64,000 nucleotides of DNA from assembly GCF_002959895.1 (NCBI RefSeq), contig NZ_PPDD01000007.1, positions 1-64,000 of the forward strand, in the 5' to 3' direction. Source of the DNA: Veillonella infantium. GTDB taxonomy: Bacteria; Bacillota; Negativicutes; Veillonellales; Veillonellaceae. Shown here one piece after another: positions 38,022 through 46,781 of the stretch (within the stretch, counting starts at the first letter, position 1; each line of letters opens with the position of its first letter). The notes under the pieces are model-generated. The model did not search any database, had not been told where the DNA came from, and saw only the letters and a list, made by a program, of their open reading frames with translations. The translations under genes and the position numbers were made by a program.

Positions 38022-38031
38022 AAAGTTTACT

Positions 38032-39225
38032 TTACGGTTGAACTCGATCAGTTCCCTTCCGTTCTAATTCTTTTAAGGTTTCTACAGGATTCTTAAATTT
38101 GCTTAAGAAGATCATAGCTGCAATAACATATGGTTTGTAGCTTGCTTCTTTATAAAGAGGTACGCGATAGCGATCGAATACTGTTGCGTCTACTTCGCCT
38201 TCTTCACAACTTACACCTGTAATATCTGCTGGTAAGCAATGTAAGTAAAGAGCTTTACCGTCTTTAGTGAGACTCATCATCTCTTCAGTACATGCCCAAT
38301 CTTTATGTTTACCATTTTCTTCAAGAAGAACTTTTTCTAATGCTTTAATGCCTTCATGGTCGTTTTCGCCATACAATTTCGTACGTTTTTCCATCGCACC
38401 AAATGGAGCCCAGCTCTTAGGATATACGATATCTGCATCTTTGAAAGCATCCTTCATGTCGTTAGTTCTACGGAAGGAACCGCCGCTTTCTTCAGCTTGT
38501 TTCTTAGCGATTTCTTCAACTTCTGGCATTACTTCATAGCCTTCAGGATGTGCTAATACAACTTCCATACCTAAACGAGTGAATAAACCAATAGCACCTT
38601 GAGGTACGGATAAAGGTTTACCATAAGATGGAGAGTAAGCCCAAGTCATAGCAAGTTTTTTGCCTTTAAGATTTTCTACACCACCGAATTCTTTGATGAT
38701 ATGAGCCGCATCAGCCATGATTTGTGTTGGATGGTCGATATCACATTGTAAGTTTACAAGTGTAGGACGTTGTTCTAATACGCCATCTTCATGACCTTCT
38801 TTAACTGCATCAGATACTTGATGCATGTAAGCATTACCTTTACCGATGTACATATCATCACGGATACCGATAACGTCAGCCATGAAGGAGATCATATTCG
38901 CTGTTTCACGAACTGTTTCACCGTGAGCAATTTGGGATTTACCTTCATCCAAATCTTGAACTTCAAGACCTAACAAGTTACAAGCGGAGGCGAAGGAGAA
39001 ACGAGTTCTTGTAGAATTATCGCGGAATAAAGAAATACCAAGGCCACTGTCAAATACTTTAGTGGAAATATTGCGTTCTCTAAGAGCTCGTAATGCATCT
39101 GCTACTGCCCAAACACCTTTTAATTCATCTTCAGATTTTTCCCATGTAAGGAAGAAATCTTCGCCGTACATTTTGCTAACGTCTAAGTCTTTTAAAGTTT
39201 CAATACTTTTATTGAAGTCTGTCAT
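38032..39225 (-). CDS. ygeW: YgeW-type knotted carbamoyltransferase
   Basis: A 397-residue carbamoyltransferase of the aspartate/ornithine transcarbamoylase superfamily. The carbamoyl-phosphate site STRTR is at residues 71-75, with the DHPTQ motif at 164-168 and HCLP at 329-332. It is longer than OTC or ATC and lacks the usual ornithine or aspartate loops, as in the YgeW group with a knotted fold. Its substrate is formally unassigned. In the urate/purine cluster it most likely runs toward carbamoyl phosphate for the kinase. The start has AGAGGA upstream. Confidence 0.9.
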   Translation of the reverse strand: MTDFNKSIETLKDLDVSKMYGEDFFLTWEKSEDELKGVWAVADALRALRERNISTKVFDSGLGISLFRDNSTRTRFSFASACNLLGLEVQDLDEGKSQIAHGETVRETANMISFMADVIGIRDDMYIGKGNAYMHQVSDAVKEGHEDGVLEQRPTLVNLQCDIDHPTQIMADAAHIIKEFGGVENLKGKKLAMTWAYSPSYGKPLSVPQGAIGLFTRLGMEVVLAHPEGYEVMPEVEEIAKKQAEESGGSFRRTNDMKDAFKDADIVYPKSWAPFGAMEKRTKLYGENDHEGIKALEKVLLEENGKHKDWACTEEMMSLTKDGKALYLHCLPADITGVSCEEGEVDATVFDRYRVPLYKEASYKPYVIAAMIFLSKFKNPVETLKELERKGTDRVQP

Positions 39226-39280
39226 CTGTAAGTCCTCTCTTTCAATTCCCTAAAGGGCTACTTAGGATCTAACTTTATAC

Positions 39281-39306
39281 GGTACCTCACCCAATGGTGA
39301 GGTACC
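39281..39306. other. Perfect 11-bp hairpin upstream of ygeW
   Basis: Arms GGTACCTCACC (39281-39291) and GGTGAGGTACC (39296-39306) have a four-base loop in the 155-base gap between ygeY and ygeW. No T-run follows. It could be an RNA processing site or a dyad operator for the ygeW gene. Confidence 0.55.
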
Positions 39307-39380
39307 ATATTAAATTTGTAGTTATGAACTATGTTCTAGTGATTTCCGTTTTAAAGAGATCTAATTCAATGTATATGATA

Positions 39381-40691
39381 TTAGTCTTTACAGTATACGG
39401 ATGGCAATAATGCATATACAGCCGCACATGTTACAAGATCTTGTTTCCATGTAATTTCGTTAGGAGCATGTGCTTGTGCTTCTGCGCCAGGACCGAAGCC
39501 GATGCAAGGGATGCCGTTACGACCCATGATGGAAACACCATTTGTGGAGAATGTCCATTTATCAGTCAATGGGCGAGCTTTACGCATTTCAACTGTATCT
39601 TCGGCGCCGATACGTTCGTTACCATATAAGCTAGTGTATGCTTCTTCCAAAGCTTCTGTTACTTTGTGATCTTTAGGAATTACCCAAGTTGGGAAGTAAC
39701 ATTCGATTGGATATGTCAAACCAGTCCAGGATGGACGAGCATATTCGTACATGGATACTTTTGCACCATATTCTTTAACATGTGGTAAAGCTTCAATTTC
39801 TGCCAAGCAGGATTGCCATGTTTCGCCAGCTGTCATACGACGGTCCAAAGAAACGGCGCAAGAGTCAGCTACTGCACAACGGCTTGGAGAAGTGTAGAAG
39901 ATTTGGGAAGTAGTTACTGTACCGCGACCTAAGAAGCGAGCTTCTTCGTAGTGGTCTGGGTTGAATTTAGGATCAAGCATTTTTACAAGGCCTTTAATTG
40001 CTGTGCTTTCATCAGCAGAGTTAGCATTCAAGTCACGAATATCTTGAAGAATATCTGCCATTTTGTAAATTGCGTTGTCACCGCGTTCAGGAGCGGAGCC
40101 ATGGCAAGATACGCCTTGTACGTCAACGCGGATTTCCATACGACCACGTTGGCCACGGTAGATACCGCCGTCAGTTGGTTCAGTGGATACTACGAATTCA
40201 GGACGAATATTGCGTTCTTTAATCATGTATTCCCAGCAAAGACCATCGCAGTCTTCTTCTTGAACTGTACCTACAACAAGTACGCGATATTTATCACTTA
40301 AAAGACCTAAGTCTTTCATGATTTTAGCGCCGTATACAGCGGATACGATACCACCTAATTGGTCGGATACACCACGACCACCGATTTTAGTTTCATCTTC
40401 GAAACCTTCATAAGGATCGAAATTCCAGTTATCGCGATTACCAATACCTACTGTATCGATATGAGCGTCGAAGGCAATAAGTGTTTTACCAGTACCCATG
40501 TAACCAAGAATGTTACCCATTGGGTCTACTTCAACTTCGTCGAAGCCAAGATCTTTCATTTCTTTTTCAATGCGTTGAACGTGCTCTTTTTCTTCTGCAC
40601 TTTCACCAGGGAATGCTACGATTTCACGTAAGAACTTGGTCATCGCTGGTCCATAAGTTGCTGCTGCTTGTTTAATTGCTTGTAAATCCAT
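39381..40691 (-). CDS. ygeY: YgeY-type M20 metallohydrolase
   Basis: A 436-residue M20-family dinuclear zinc amidohydrolase. Ligands and catalytic residues visible are His77 and Asp79 (AFDAHIDTV), Asp110 (RGVSDQLGG) and Glu145/Glu146 (QEEDCDG). The dimerisation domain lies in the middle. YgeY proteins sit beside YgeX and YgeW and probably cleave a carbamoyl- or acyl-diaminopropionate-like intermediate. This role follows from the context and is not proven by sequence. It lies 12 bases after ygeX with an ideal AGGAGG. Confidence 0.9.
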   Translation of the reverse strand: MDLQAIKQAAATYGPAMTKFLREIVAFPGESAEEKEHVQRIEKEMKDLGFDEVEVDPMGNILGYMGTGKTLIAFDAHIDTVGIGNRDNWNFDPYEGFEDETKIGGRGVSDQLGGIVSAVYGAKIMKDLGLLSDKYRVLVVGTVQEEDCDGLCWEYMIKERNIRPEFVVSTEPTDGGIYRGQRGRMEIRVDVQGVSCHGSAPERGDNAIYKMADILQDIRDLNANSADESTAIKGLVKMLDPKFNPDHYEEARFLGRGTVTTSQIFYTSPSRCAVADSCAVSLDRRMTAGETWQSCLAEIEALPHVKEYGAKVSMYEYARPSWTGLTYPIECYFPTWVIPKDHKVTEALEEAYTSLYGNERIGAEDTVEMRKARPLTDKWTFSTNGVSIMGRNGIPCIGFGPGAEAQAHAPNEITWKQDLVTCAAVYALLPSVYCKD

Positions 40692-40703
40692 AATTAATGC
40701 CTC

Positions 40704-41915
40704 CTAACGATCTTCACCATACCACATAATGTTTTTATATCTTTCAGGGTCTGTATCACCTTCAGTGGAGAAGCAGAGCACCTTTGAAGACGCATCTAAT
40801 TCTAATTCCTTGCGTAAGTCTTCATATTCTGGCATTGTCATAATTGCCGTTACAAGACCTAGTGGAACTGCACCAGATTCACCTGTAGTGATTGGTGTAT
40901 CACCTTTAATCGGTGCACCACCAACGCGCATCCCAAGTCTTGCTACCCAATCAGGAGCAGATACGAATACATCCGCATGGTTTCTCAAAATATCCCATGA
41001 AACTGTATTTGGTTCACCACATGCAAGTCCAGCCATGATTGTTTCTAAATCACCCTCAACGATACGAGGATTACCATCATCAGCTACAGCCCCTTTATAT
41101 AAGCAAGCTGCTGCTTCAGCTTCTACAACCACTAATTTAGGTTTCTTAGCTGCATTGCTGTATAAATTAGTGAAATAACCTACTACAGCACCTGCTAGGG
41201 AACCTACACCAGCTTGTACAAATACATGAGTTGGTACCTTACAGTTTTCAGATTCTAACTGATTTGCCGTTTCCATAGCCATTGTGCCATAGCCTTGCAT
41301 GATCCAGTTTGGAATTTCTTCATAACCTTCCCATGCTGTATCTTGAACTACAACACCATTTGGAACTTCTTTAGATTTTTTAGTTGCTAACCGTACACAT
41401 TCATCGTAGTTGAATTCTTCGATTGTTACGGTAGCACCTTCATTTTCAATTTGTTTTCTACGATATTCTGTAGAGCCTTTAGGCATGAACACTACTGCTT
41501 TTTGACCTAATTTATTAGCAGCCCAGGCTACGCCACGTCCGTGGTTACCATCAGTAGCTGTAAAGAATGTAGCTTGTCCGAATTCTTCTTTTAATTGTGG
41601 AGAAGTTAATACATCATATGGTACATCTTCAACATTTTTACCAGTTTGTTGAGCTACATATTTTGCCATTGCATAAGAGCCGCCTAATACCTTAAACGCA
41701 TTTAAGCCAAAGCGGTAAGATTCATCTTTTACAAAGAGAGAATTAACACCGATATAATCTGCTAATTTTTCTAGCGATACTAGTGGAGTTACACTATACT
41801 GTGGAAAACTTTCATGAAACGCTTTTGCTTTCTTAATTTCTCTAACATCCATAACGGACAAAAACTTGTCACTAGATGGTGCCATCGTATTACGTTTCCA
41901 CTGAATTCGGTCCAT
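40704..41915 (-). CDS. ygeX: Diaminopropionate ammonia-lyase
   Basis: A 403-residue PLP-dependent fold-type II enzyme that converts 2,3-diaminopropionate to pyruvate and ammonia. The Schiff-base lysine is Lys75 in RFGLNAFKVLGG. The substrate-side motif TDGNHGRGVAW and the glycine-rich QAGVGSLAGAV phosphate site are present. In E. coli the orthologue acts on both D and L isomers. Here it provides the carbon exit of the purine pathway to pyruvate. It follows the regulator by nine bases and precedes ygeY by 12. Confidence 0.93.
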   Translation of the reverse strand: MDRIQWKRNTMAPSSDKFLSVMDVREIKKAKAFHESFPQYSVTPLVSLEKLADYIGVNSLFVKDESYRFGLNAFKVLGGSYAMAKYVAQQTGKNVEDVPYDVLTSPQLKEEFGQATFFTATDGNHGRGVAWAANKLGQKAVVFMPKGSTEYRRKQIENEGATVTIEEFNYDECVRLATKKSKEVPNGVVVQDTAWEGYEEIPNWIMQGYGTMAMETANQLESENCKVPTHVFVQAGVGSLAGAVVGYFTNLYSNAAKKPKLVVVEAEAAACLYKGAVADDGNPRIVEGDLETIMAGLACGEPNTVSWDILRNHADVFVSAPDWVARLGMRVGGAPIKGDTPITTGESGAVPLGLVTAIMTMPEYEDLRKELELDASSKVLCFSTEGDTDPERYKNIMWYGEDR

Positions 41916-41924
41916 ATTTGCCTC

Positions 41925-42557
41925 CTAGGATTCTTCCTTTACAGTATTTAAATCACTATAAAGAGTAAACTTAGAAATATTGAAATACTCCGCAATCTTT
42001 TCTGAAGATTTAGAGATAAGAAAAGCCCCTTTTTCATTTAAGTAGCTAATAGCTTTTAGTCGCTCTACTTTATTCATGAGTGGTCCAGGTTTGCCAACTA
42101 ATCGTTCTGCTTCTAGTAGTAAATCATCTAATAGTTCCGATACACTTGTAGTAATTTTTTCAACAGTGCCATTCTCTGCTTGGCCTATCCCTATAAGACT
42201 TTCAAGTGATCGATGCATCATAACAAACTCTGTGATATCCTGATTAATTCCTAATAGGTAATCAATATTGCCATTATCATCACGGATATACATTGTAGAA
42301 GATTTTAATATTCGTCCATCCTTAGTTTTTGTTAGATACCCAAATCTACCTTCACTACCATCATCATAGTTGAGTACATCTAAAACCACATGTGATGGAC
42401 CATCACCAACATGACGATTTGTTATCGTACCATTTTCTATATATACAAGTGATGTATCGAGATCTCCTTGTAAGTCATGTATTAGTACTTCACAAGATGG
42501 TCCGAATTGTATGGCCAATCCATGGGCTATTACTTTTAGCCGTTCCAATGTACTCAT
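41925..42557 (-). CDS. YheO/PAS-like transcriptional regulator of the purine cluster
   Basis: A 210-residue regulator with an N-terminal YheO-type PAS-like sensing domain (about 1-125, starting FGPSCEVLIHDL) and a C-terminal helix-turn-helix domain (about 150-205) containing ISYLNEKGAFLISKSSEKIAEYFNISKFTLYSDL written here only as a boundary pair: it begins ISYLNEKGAF and ends KFTLYSDL. It is the first gene of the unit, nine bases before ygeX, so it probably controls these genes in response to a purine or redox signal. GGAGG precedes the ATG by about eight bases. A promoter candidate is at 42695-42723. Confidence 0.85.
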   Translation of the reverse strand: MSTLERLKVIAHGLAIQFGPSCEVLIHDLQGDLDTSLVYIENGTITNRHVGDGPSHVVLDVLNYDDGSEGRFGYLTKTKDGRILKSSTMYIRDDNGNIDYLLGINQDITEFVMMHRSLESLIGIGQAENGTVEKITTSVSELLDDLLLEAERLVGKPGPLMNKVERLKAISYLNEKGAFLISKSSEKIAEYFNISKFTLYSDLNTVKEES

Positions 42558-42623
42558 TGAGATAACCTCCCTCTCATCGGTATCGGTTAACTTTATGGTC
42601 TAAATAACTTCAGTCCGCTTACA

Positions 42624-42653
42624 TAGTTAGCATTATGAGAATAATTCTAACTA
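42624..42653. promoter_or_regulatory. Dyad with Fur-like core upstream of the purine regulator
   Basis: Outer arms TAGTTAG (42624-42630) and CTAACTA (42647-42653) surround ATGAGAATAATTC (42635-42647), whose centre AGAATAATTCT is a perfect palindrome resembling the 7-1-7 Fur box. It lies downstream of the promoter candidate, in the expected leader. The same 13-mer occurs at 44165-44177. Confidence 0.45.
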
Positions 42654-42694
42654 TTTTTGTATCAACCTAATTTTTTGTTAGGTTCCTTACTTAA

Positions 42695-42723
42695 ATTATA
42701 GGTCTATGTATACAAAAATGCAA
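42695..42723 (-). promoter_or_regulatory. Promoter candidate for the regulator-ygeX-ygeY operon
   Basis: On the minus strand TTGCAT (42718-42723), 17 bases, then a perfect TATAAT (42695-42700). A small hairpin (arms 42664-42670 and 42678-42684) lies just past the predicted transcription start and could be an operator or leader structure. Confidence 0.55.
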
Positions 42724-43041
42724 CGCTATTATGCATTAAAGTTATTTATAAACATACAGATACATACATCCATTGTTACAAACATATACACTCCCTGTTA
42801 TTTCCATCACACAAACCGGCTGTTATAAAAATTTTTAATGACCTTTGTACTATCACATCTATATAATTAAATCTATTCAAATTCTATAAAAATCAATGTA
42901 TATCTATATTTTTATATGTATTAATTCTATCTGCTATGTCATTATGCATATATATATTTTATAAATATTCCTACTATTTATAACTATCAAAGAGTTACGT
43001 CTATATACATAGTAAGTGTAAATAATCTCCTTATTGCATAC
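42724..43041. other. AT-rich intergenic region without a visible gene
   Basis: This is the upstream part of the 570-base gap between the purine regulator and flavodoxin. It is very AT-rich, with no open frame that has a ribosome site and no repeat I can support. It ends at the flavodoxin terminator. Confidence 0.5.
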
Positions 43042-43082
43042 AAAAAAGGCTGTAATAACGACATATCGTTATTACAGCCTTT
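43042..43082 (-). terminator. Strong intrinsic terminator after flavodoxin
   Basis: A perfect 17-bp stem (43045-43061 with 43066-43082) has a four-base loop and is followed by six T on the minus strand. It isolates the flavodoxin operon from the purine operon downstream. Confidence 0.93.
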
Positions 43083-43127
43083 ATATACTGTTATCTGTTA
43101 GGATTTATGTTAATGGCTAAGAGTAAA

Positions 43128-43547
43128 TTATGCGTTTGCTAATGTTTTACCCAATTCTTCACATTGTGCTTTACCATCATCATCAGGTTCACCCAAGATT
43201 GCCACGCCATCAGCTACTAATTCGCCACCAGCGTCTTTAATGCGAGTGCCCCAGTCTTCCAACCAAGTACCACCCCAACCATAGGAGCCAAAGATTGCTA
43301 CTTTTTTGCCACCCAATTTAGCTTCTAATTCTGTGTAGAATGGTTCAAATTCGCCTTCTTCTAATTGTTCTGCACCCATGTCAGCACAGCCAAGAGCTAA
43401 TTTTTCGTAAGCTGCTGCGTCATCTACGGATACTTCAGAAACAGATTTTACTTCAACTTCTTGACCTGCAACTTTGATACCTTCAGCTACTGCTTGAGCC
43501 ATTTGTTCTGTATTGCCTGTACCGGACCAATAAATTACACCAATCAT
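43128..43547 (-). CDS. Short-chain flavodoxin
   Basis: A 139-residue FMN-binding electron carrier. The phosphate loop is SGTGNTE at residues 8-14, and the aromatic/glycine loops around YGWGGTWLEDWG bind the isoalloxazine ring. The length is typical for short-chain clostridial flavodoxins, which replace ferredoxin under iron limitation. It lies 10 bases after the DUF3793 gene, and a Fur-like motif lies upstream of that pair. It is a candidate electron carrier for the flavin-less YgfK-like protein and xanthine dehydrogenase encoded just downstream. Confidence 0.93.
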   Translation of the reverse strand: MIGVIYWSGTGNTEQMAQAVAEGIKVAGQEVEVKSVSEVSVDDAAAYEKLALGCADMGAEQLEEGEFEPFYTELEAKLGGKKVAIFGSYGWGGTWLEDWGTRIKDAGGELVADGVAILGEPDDDGKAQCEELGKTLANA

Positions 43548-43557
43548 CTTGTACCTC

Positions 43558-44124
43558 CTAGGCCGTTCTTGCGACCAATGAACTAAATGTTTTTCCCAAC
43601 ATCAATTGAGTTTGACAAAATTCACGACATGCTTTGTAACATAAGAAAGAGCGCTTTGCATCTACCACATCATGGTATACTTTCCACTCTCCACACATAC
43701 GATATCCACTACCACGACGAGAAATAAAATATTTCACATCATTTAACGGATAACCTAGAAATACGCCGATTTCATGTGGAAAATCAATACTTGCTTCCAT
43801 ACGATATCTTAGGTGCTCAAGCATCTCCATAATGCTCATGCGATCATGATAACCGTAGGCTTTCAAAAATGTCATAACTGCAGGTTGCCGCACATAGTCT
43901 CGTAATTGTTTCTCACGGAATACCAATAATAGTCTACGCGCTTTACAGCGACATAATTCAAAGAAGAACAATCCTTTTTCATTGAACTCTTTATTATATT
44001 CTGTCAATACAAATTGGATTTGTTCATTCATGTCCCGTGGAATAGAAACCAAGTTCGAAAGCTTAATACCTCGAATTGCCGGTGCACAATGATATCCAAT
44101 GATATGGTCAATTGAATTCATCAT
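43558..44124 (-). CDS. DUF3793 family protein
   Basis: A 188-residue soluble protein with features of DUF3793: HCAPAIRGIKLSNLV at the start, CRRLLLVFREKQL-like centre, EIGVFLGYPLNDVKYFI and a Cys-rich C-terminal part (YRMCGEWKVYHD, FLCYKACREFCQ). Members often sit next to flavodoxin genes, as here, but the molecular function is unknown; a role in metal or redox homeostasis is a guess. I choose the ATG at 44124 with AGG upstream; a GTG at 44145 is an alternative without a site. Confidence 0.8.
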   Translation of the reverse strand: MMNSIDHIIGYHCAPAIRGIKLSNLVSIPRDMNEQIQFVLTEYNKEFNEKGLFFFELCRCKARRLLLVFREKQLRDYVRQPAVMTFLKAYGYHDRMSIMEMLEHLRYRMEASIDFPHEIGVFLGYPLNDVKYFISRRGSGYRMCGEWKVYHDVVDAKRSFLCYKACREFCQTQLMLGKTFSSLVARTA

Positions 44125-44164
44125 AATAGTACCTGCCTGTTGCACATCGTTAGAACTTTCTCTA

Positions 44165-44177
44165 ATGAGAATAATTC
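44165..44177. promoter_or_regulatory. Fur-like motif upstream of DUF3793-flavodoxin
   Basis: ATGAGAATAATTC lies about 40 bases upstream of the DUF3793 start, where a repressor site would cover the promoter. It resembles the half-conserved Fur 7-1-7 box and is identical over 13 bases to 42635-42647. Confidence 0.45.
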
Positions 44178-44246
44178 CTATATGCCAATAGTACTCTTGA
44201 TGAGAAAAATTGTCAAGAATAATTGATATATATTTTCAATAATTAT

Positions 44247-44882
44247 TTATTTTTTAACCGTTAGCAAAGTCTTAACTTTAGGGAATATCGCAGCATCATT
44301 AGCTTCATTTATAGCTATAAAACGTGCATTCGGACCAGTATATTTATCATCAAAAAGGCTAATATGCAAAACTTCATTATAAGAATTATTATTAGCTACA
44401 CTTTTATATTTTAATATTCCTTCGTATACATTACCTTGTTTAGCTAATGGCGTTACAACTGTGAAAGTACCAAGGATTGGACTATCCCCCTTATTAATAG
44501 CAGAGGCAAGTGCACCTAGTGAAGATGGATCTGCATTGACATGCTTAGTTTCACTCATGCGACCAGATAATTGCTTTCCTAATACTACATCACCATATAC
44601 AGCATAGTTCATTTCATTTTCGTTTTTAATATTCAATGTATATACATTAGTAGAGGTAGCACCCGCTTCTATAAGCACAGATTTAATATCTTTTTTTGCA
44701 TCGCCTGCAAAAAGTGCTTTAGGATTATTTTGATACATTGTAACACCTTCAGATAATTTAACACCTTGATATGTTACAGTTTGACTTTTATTCAAAACGG
44801 ACTTAATGTTTGCTGCAGAACCTATTGCTGGAACAGATACTAATACAGCAGCTGCAGTAGCAAGTAATACTAATTTTTTCAT
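44247..44882 (-). CDS. Secreted/periplasmic protein of unknown function
   Basis: A 211-residue protein with a clear Sec signal peptide (MKKLVLLATAAAVLVSVPAI, likely cleaved after GSA at about residue 23). The mature part is Asn/Lys-rich and contains repeated beta-strand-like segments, with no catalytic motif or cell-wall anchor that I recognise. It is monocistronic: gaps lie on both sides, with a terminator-like hairpin at 44947-44976 upstream. The start has GAGGAG. The function is unknown; a periplasmic or surface role is likely. Confidence 0.75.
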   Translation of the reverse strand: MKKLVLLATAAAVLVSVPAIGSAANIKSVLNKSQTVTYQGVKLSEGVTMYQNNPKALFAGDAKKDIKSVLIEAGATSTNVYTLNIKNENEMNYAVYGDVVLGKQLSGRMSETKHVNADPSSLGALASAINKGDSPILGTFTVVTPLAKQGNVYEGILKYKSVANNNSYNEVLHISLFDDKYTGPNARFIAINEANDAAIFPKVKTLLTVKK

Positions 44883-44946
44883 ATGTCTCCTCTAGTGAAA
44901 TGTTAATGTCACAAACACTCAACATTTATAGTAACAACACAGTAGT

Positions 44947-44976
44947 AAAGAACCGCCCTTAGTGGAGCGGTTCTTT
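44947..44976 (-). terminator. Terminator-like hairpin after glnS
   Basis: A 10-bp stem AAAGAACCGC / GCGGTTCTTT lies 35 bases after the glnS stop, followed by a short TTTA stretch on the minus strand. The T-run is short but the stem is strong. Confidence 0.65.
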
Positions 44977-45010
44977 ATCATTATCTTAGCAACGTATATG
45001 ACTGACTAAA

Positions 45011-46699
45011 TTATTTCTTTTGTGCCTTAGCCCAGCTATCGCGTAAACCAACAATACGGTTCATTACGATATGATTTGGTGTGCTATCTTTATCAGTTAC
45101 AAAGTAACCTTGGCGCAAGAATTGGAAATGGTCTCCTGGCACGGTATTAGCAAGACATGCTTCCCCTTTACTATGGAATACTTGTAAGGAGTCATGGTTG
45201 AAATCGCCCAAGAAGTCTTTACCATCGGAATCTTCTTTAAGTAAATAATCATATAAGCGAGATTCAATATCTACTGCAGTAGATGCTTCAACCCAGTGCA
45301 ATGTCCCTTTTACCTTACGAGTGCAACCGCTACCGCTCTTAGTTTCTGGATCATATGTACAGTGTATTTCTGTAATATTGCCATTTTCATCTTTAATAAC
45401 ATCAGTACATGTAATGAAGTATGCACCTTTTAAGCGTACTTCTTTACCTGGTGCCAAGCGGAAGAATTTCTTAACTGGCTCTTCCATAAAGTCATTGCGT
45501 TCAATGTAGATTTCACGACCGAATACAACTTCACGGTTACCCAACTCTTCATTTTCTGGATTATTTTCAACTGTGCAAAGTTCAGTTTGACCTTCTGGAT
45601 AGTTCGTAATAACAACTTTCACAGGATCAATAACTACCATAGGACGTGTAGCTTTGAGTTTTAAATCTTCACGGATACAGAACTCAAGCAAAGCAATATC
45701 AACAACGCTATCAGCTTTAGCGACGCCAATGCGATCACAGAAATCACGAATTGCTTCTGGCGTGTAACCACGACGACGTAAACCAGAAATAGTAGGCATA
45801 CGAGGATCATCCCAGCCAGCTACGAGACCAGCTTCCACAAGTGCACGCAATTTACGTTTGGACATAACCATTTTAGTTACATTTAAACGAGCAAACTCAA
45901 TTTGTTGCGGAATTTCAGTATCATCCCAATCCTCAAGTACCCAATCATACAATGGACGATGAACTTCAAACTCTAAAGTACAGATAGAGTGTGTAACACG
46001 TTCGATAGCATCTTCAATAGGATGAGCAAAGTCATACATAGGGTAAATCTTCCACTCATTGCCTGTATTATGATGTTCTGCATTTACAATACGATAAATA
46101 ACAGGGTCACGCATAACGATATTAGGATGGGCCATGTCGATTTTTGCACGCAATACCTTTTCACCATCAGCGTATTTACCATCTTTCATTTCTTCGAAGA
46201 GTTTCAAGTTTTCTTCTACGCTACGATCGCGGTATGGGCTATTAACACCAGGTGTAGAGAAATCGCCACGAGTTTGTTTAATTTCATCAGCCGTTTGATC
46301 ATCTACATACGCTTTGCCAAGAGTGATTAATTTCTTAGCATATTCGTACATTTGACCAAAATAGTCAGATGCATAACGTGGTTCATCAGCCCAATCAAAG
46401 CCGAGCCATTTTACATCTTCCATGATGGAGTTTACGTATTCAACATCTTCTTTTGCAGGATTCGTATCATCAAAACGAAGATTTGTTAAGCCATTGTACT
46501 GTTTGCCAATACCAAAGTTAAGACAAATAGATTTAGCATGACCAATATGTAAGTAACCATTTGGTTCTGGTGGGAAGCGAGTTAACACACGACCACCGTA
46601 TTTGCCAGTTTCGTTATCTTTGTTGATGATAGCTTCGATAAAGTTAACAGATACAACTTCTTCAGGAGCTACAGTTTTTTCAATATCTTTATGTTCCAA
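45011..46699 (-). CDS. glnS: Glutaminyl-tRNA synthetase
   Basis: A 562-residue class I synthetase of the Glu/Gln subgroup. The HIGH motif is in [14 protein letters not shown] and the KMSKS-type loop is VMSKRKL. The C-terminal anticodon-binding beta-barrels make it GlnRS rather than GluRS, so tRNA-Gln can be charged directly. I favour the TTG start at 46699, eight bases from GGAGG; the in-frame ATG at 46714 would place that ribosome site inside the gene and has none of its own. Confidence 0.95.
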   Translation of the reverse strand: MEHKDIEKTVAPEEVVSVNFIEAIINKDNETGKYGGRVLTRFPPEPNGYLHIGHAKSICLNFGIGKQYNGLTNLRFDDTNPAKEDVEYVNSIMEDVKWLGFDWADEPRYASDYFGQMYEYAKKLITLGKAYVDDQTADEIKQTRGDFSTPGVNSPYRDRSVEENLKLFEEMKDGKYADGEKVLRAKIDMAHPNIVMRDPVIYRIVNAEHHNTGNEWKIYPMYDFAHPIEDAIERVTHSICTLEFEVHRPLYDWVLEDWDDTEIPQQIEFARLNVTKMVMSKRKLRALVEAGLVAGWDDPRMPTISGLRRRGYTPEAIRDFCDRIGVAKADSVVDIALLEFCIREDLKLKATRPMVVIDPVKVVITNYPEGQTELCTVENNPENEELGNREVVFGREIYIERNDFMEEPVKKFFRLAPGKEVRLKGAYFITCTDVIKDENGNITEIHCTYDPETKSGSGCTRKVKGTLHWVEASTAVDIESRLYDYLLKEDSDGKDFLGDFNHDSLQVFHSKGEACLANTVPGDHFQFLRQGYFVTDKDSTPNHIVMNRIVGLRDSWAKAQKK

Positions 46700-46781
46700 C
46701 GTTCTAACCTCCATAGGATAAATATTCTTTTATTTTACCATATTTTGCATAATACCGCATATCTTTTGAGGTCTTGTGATA

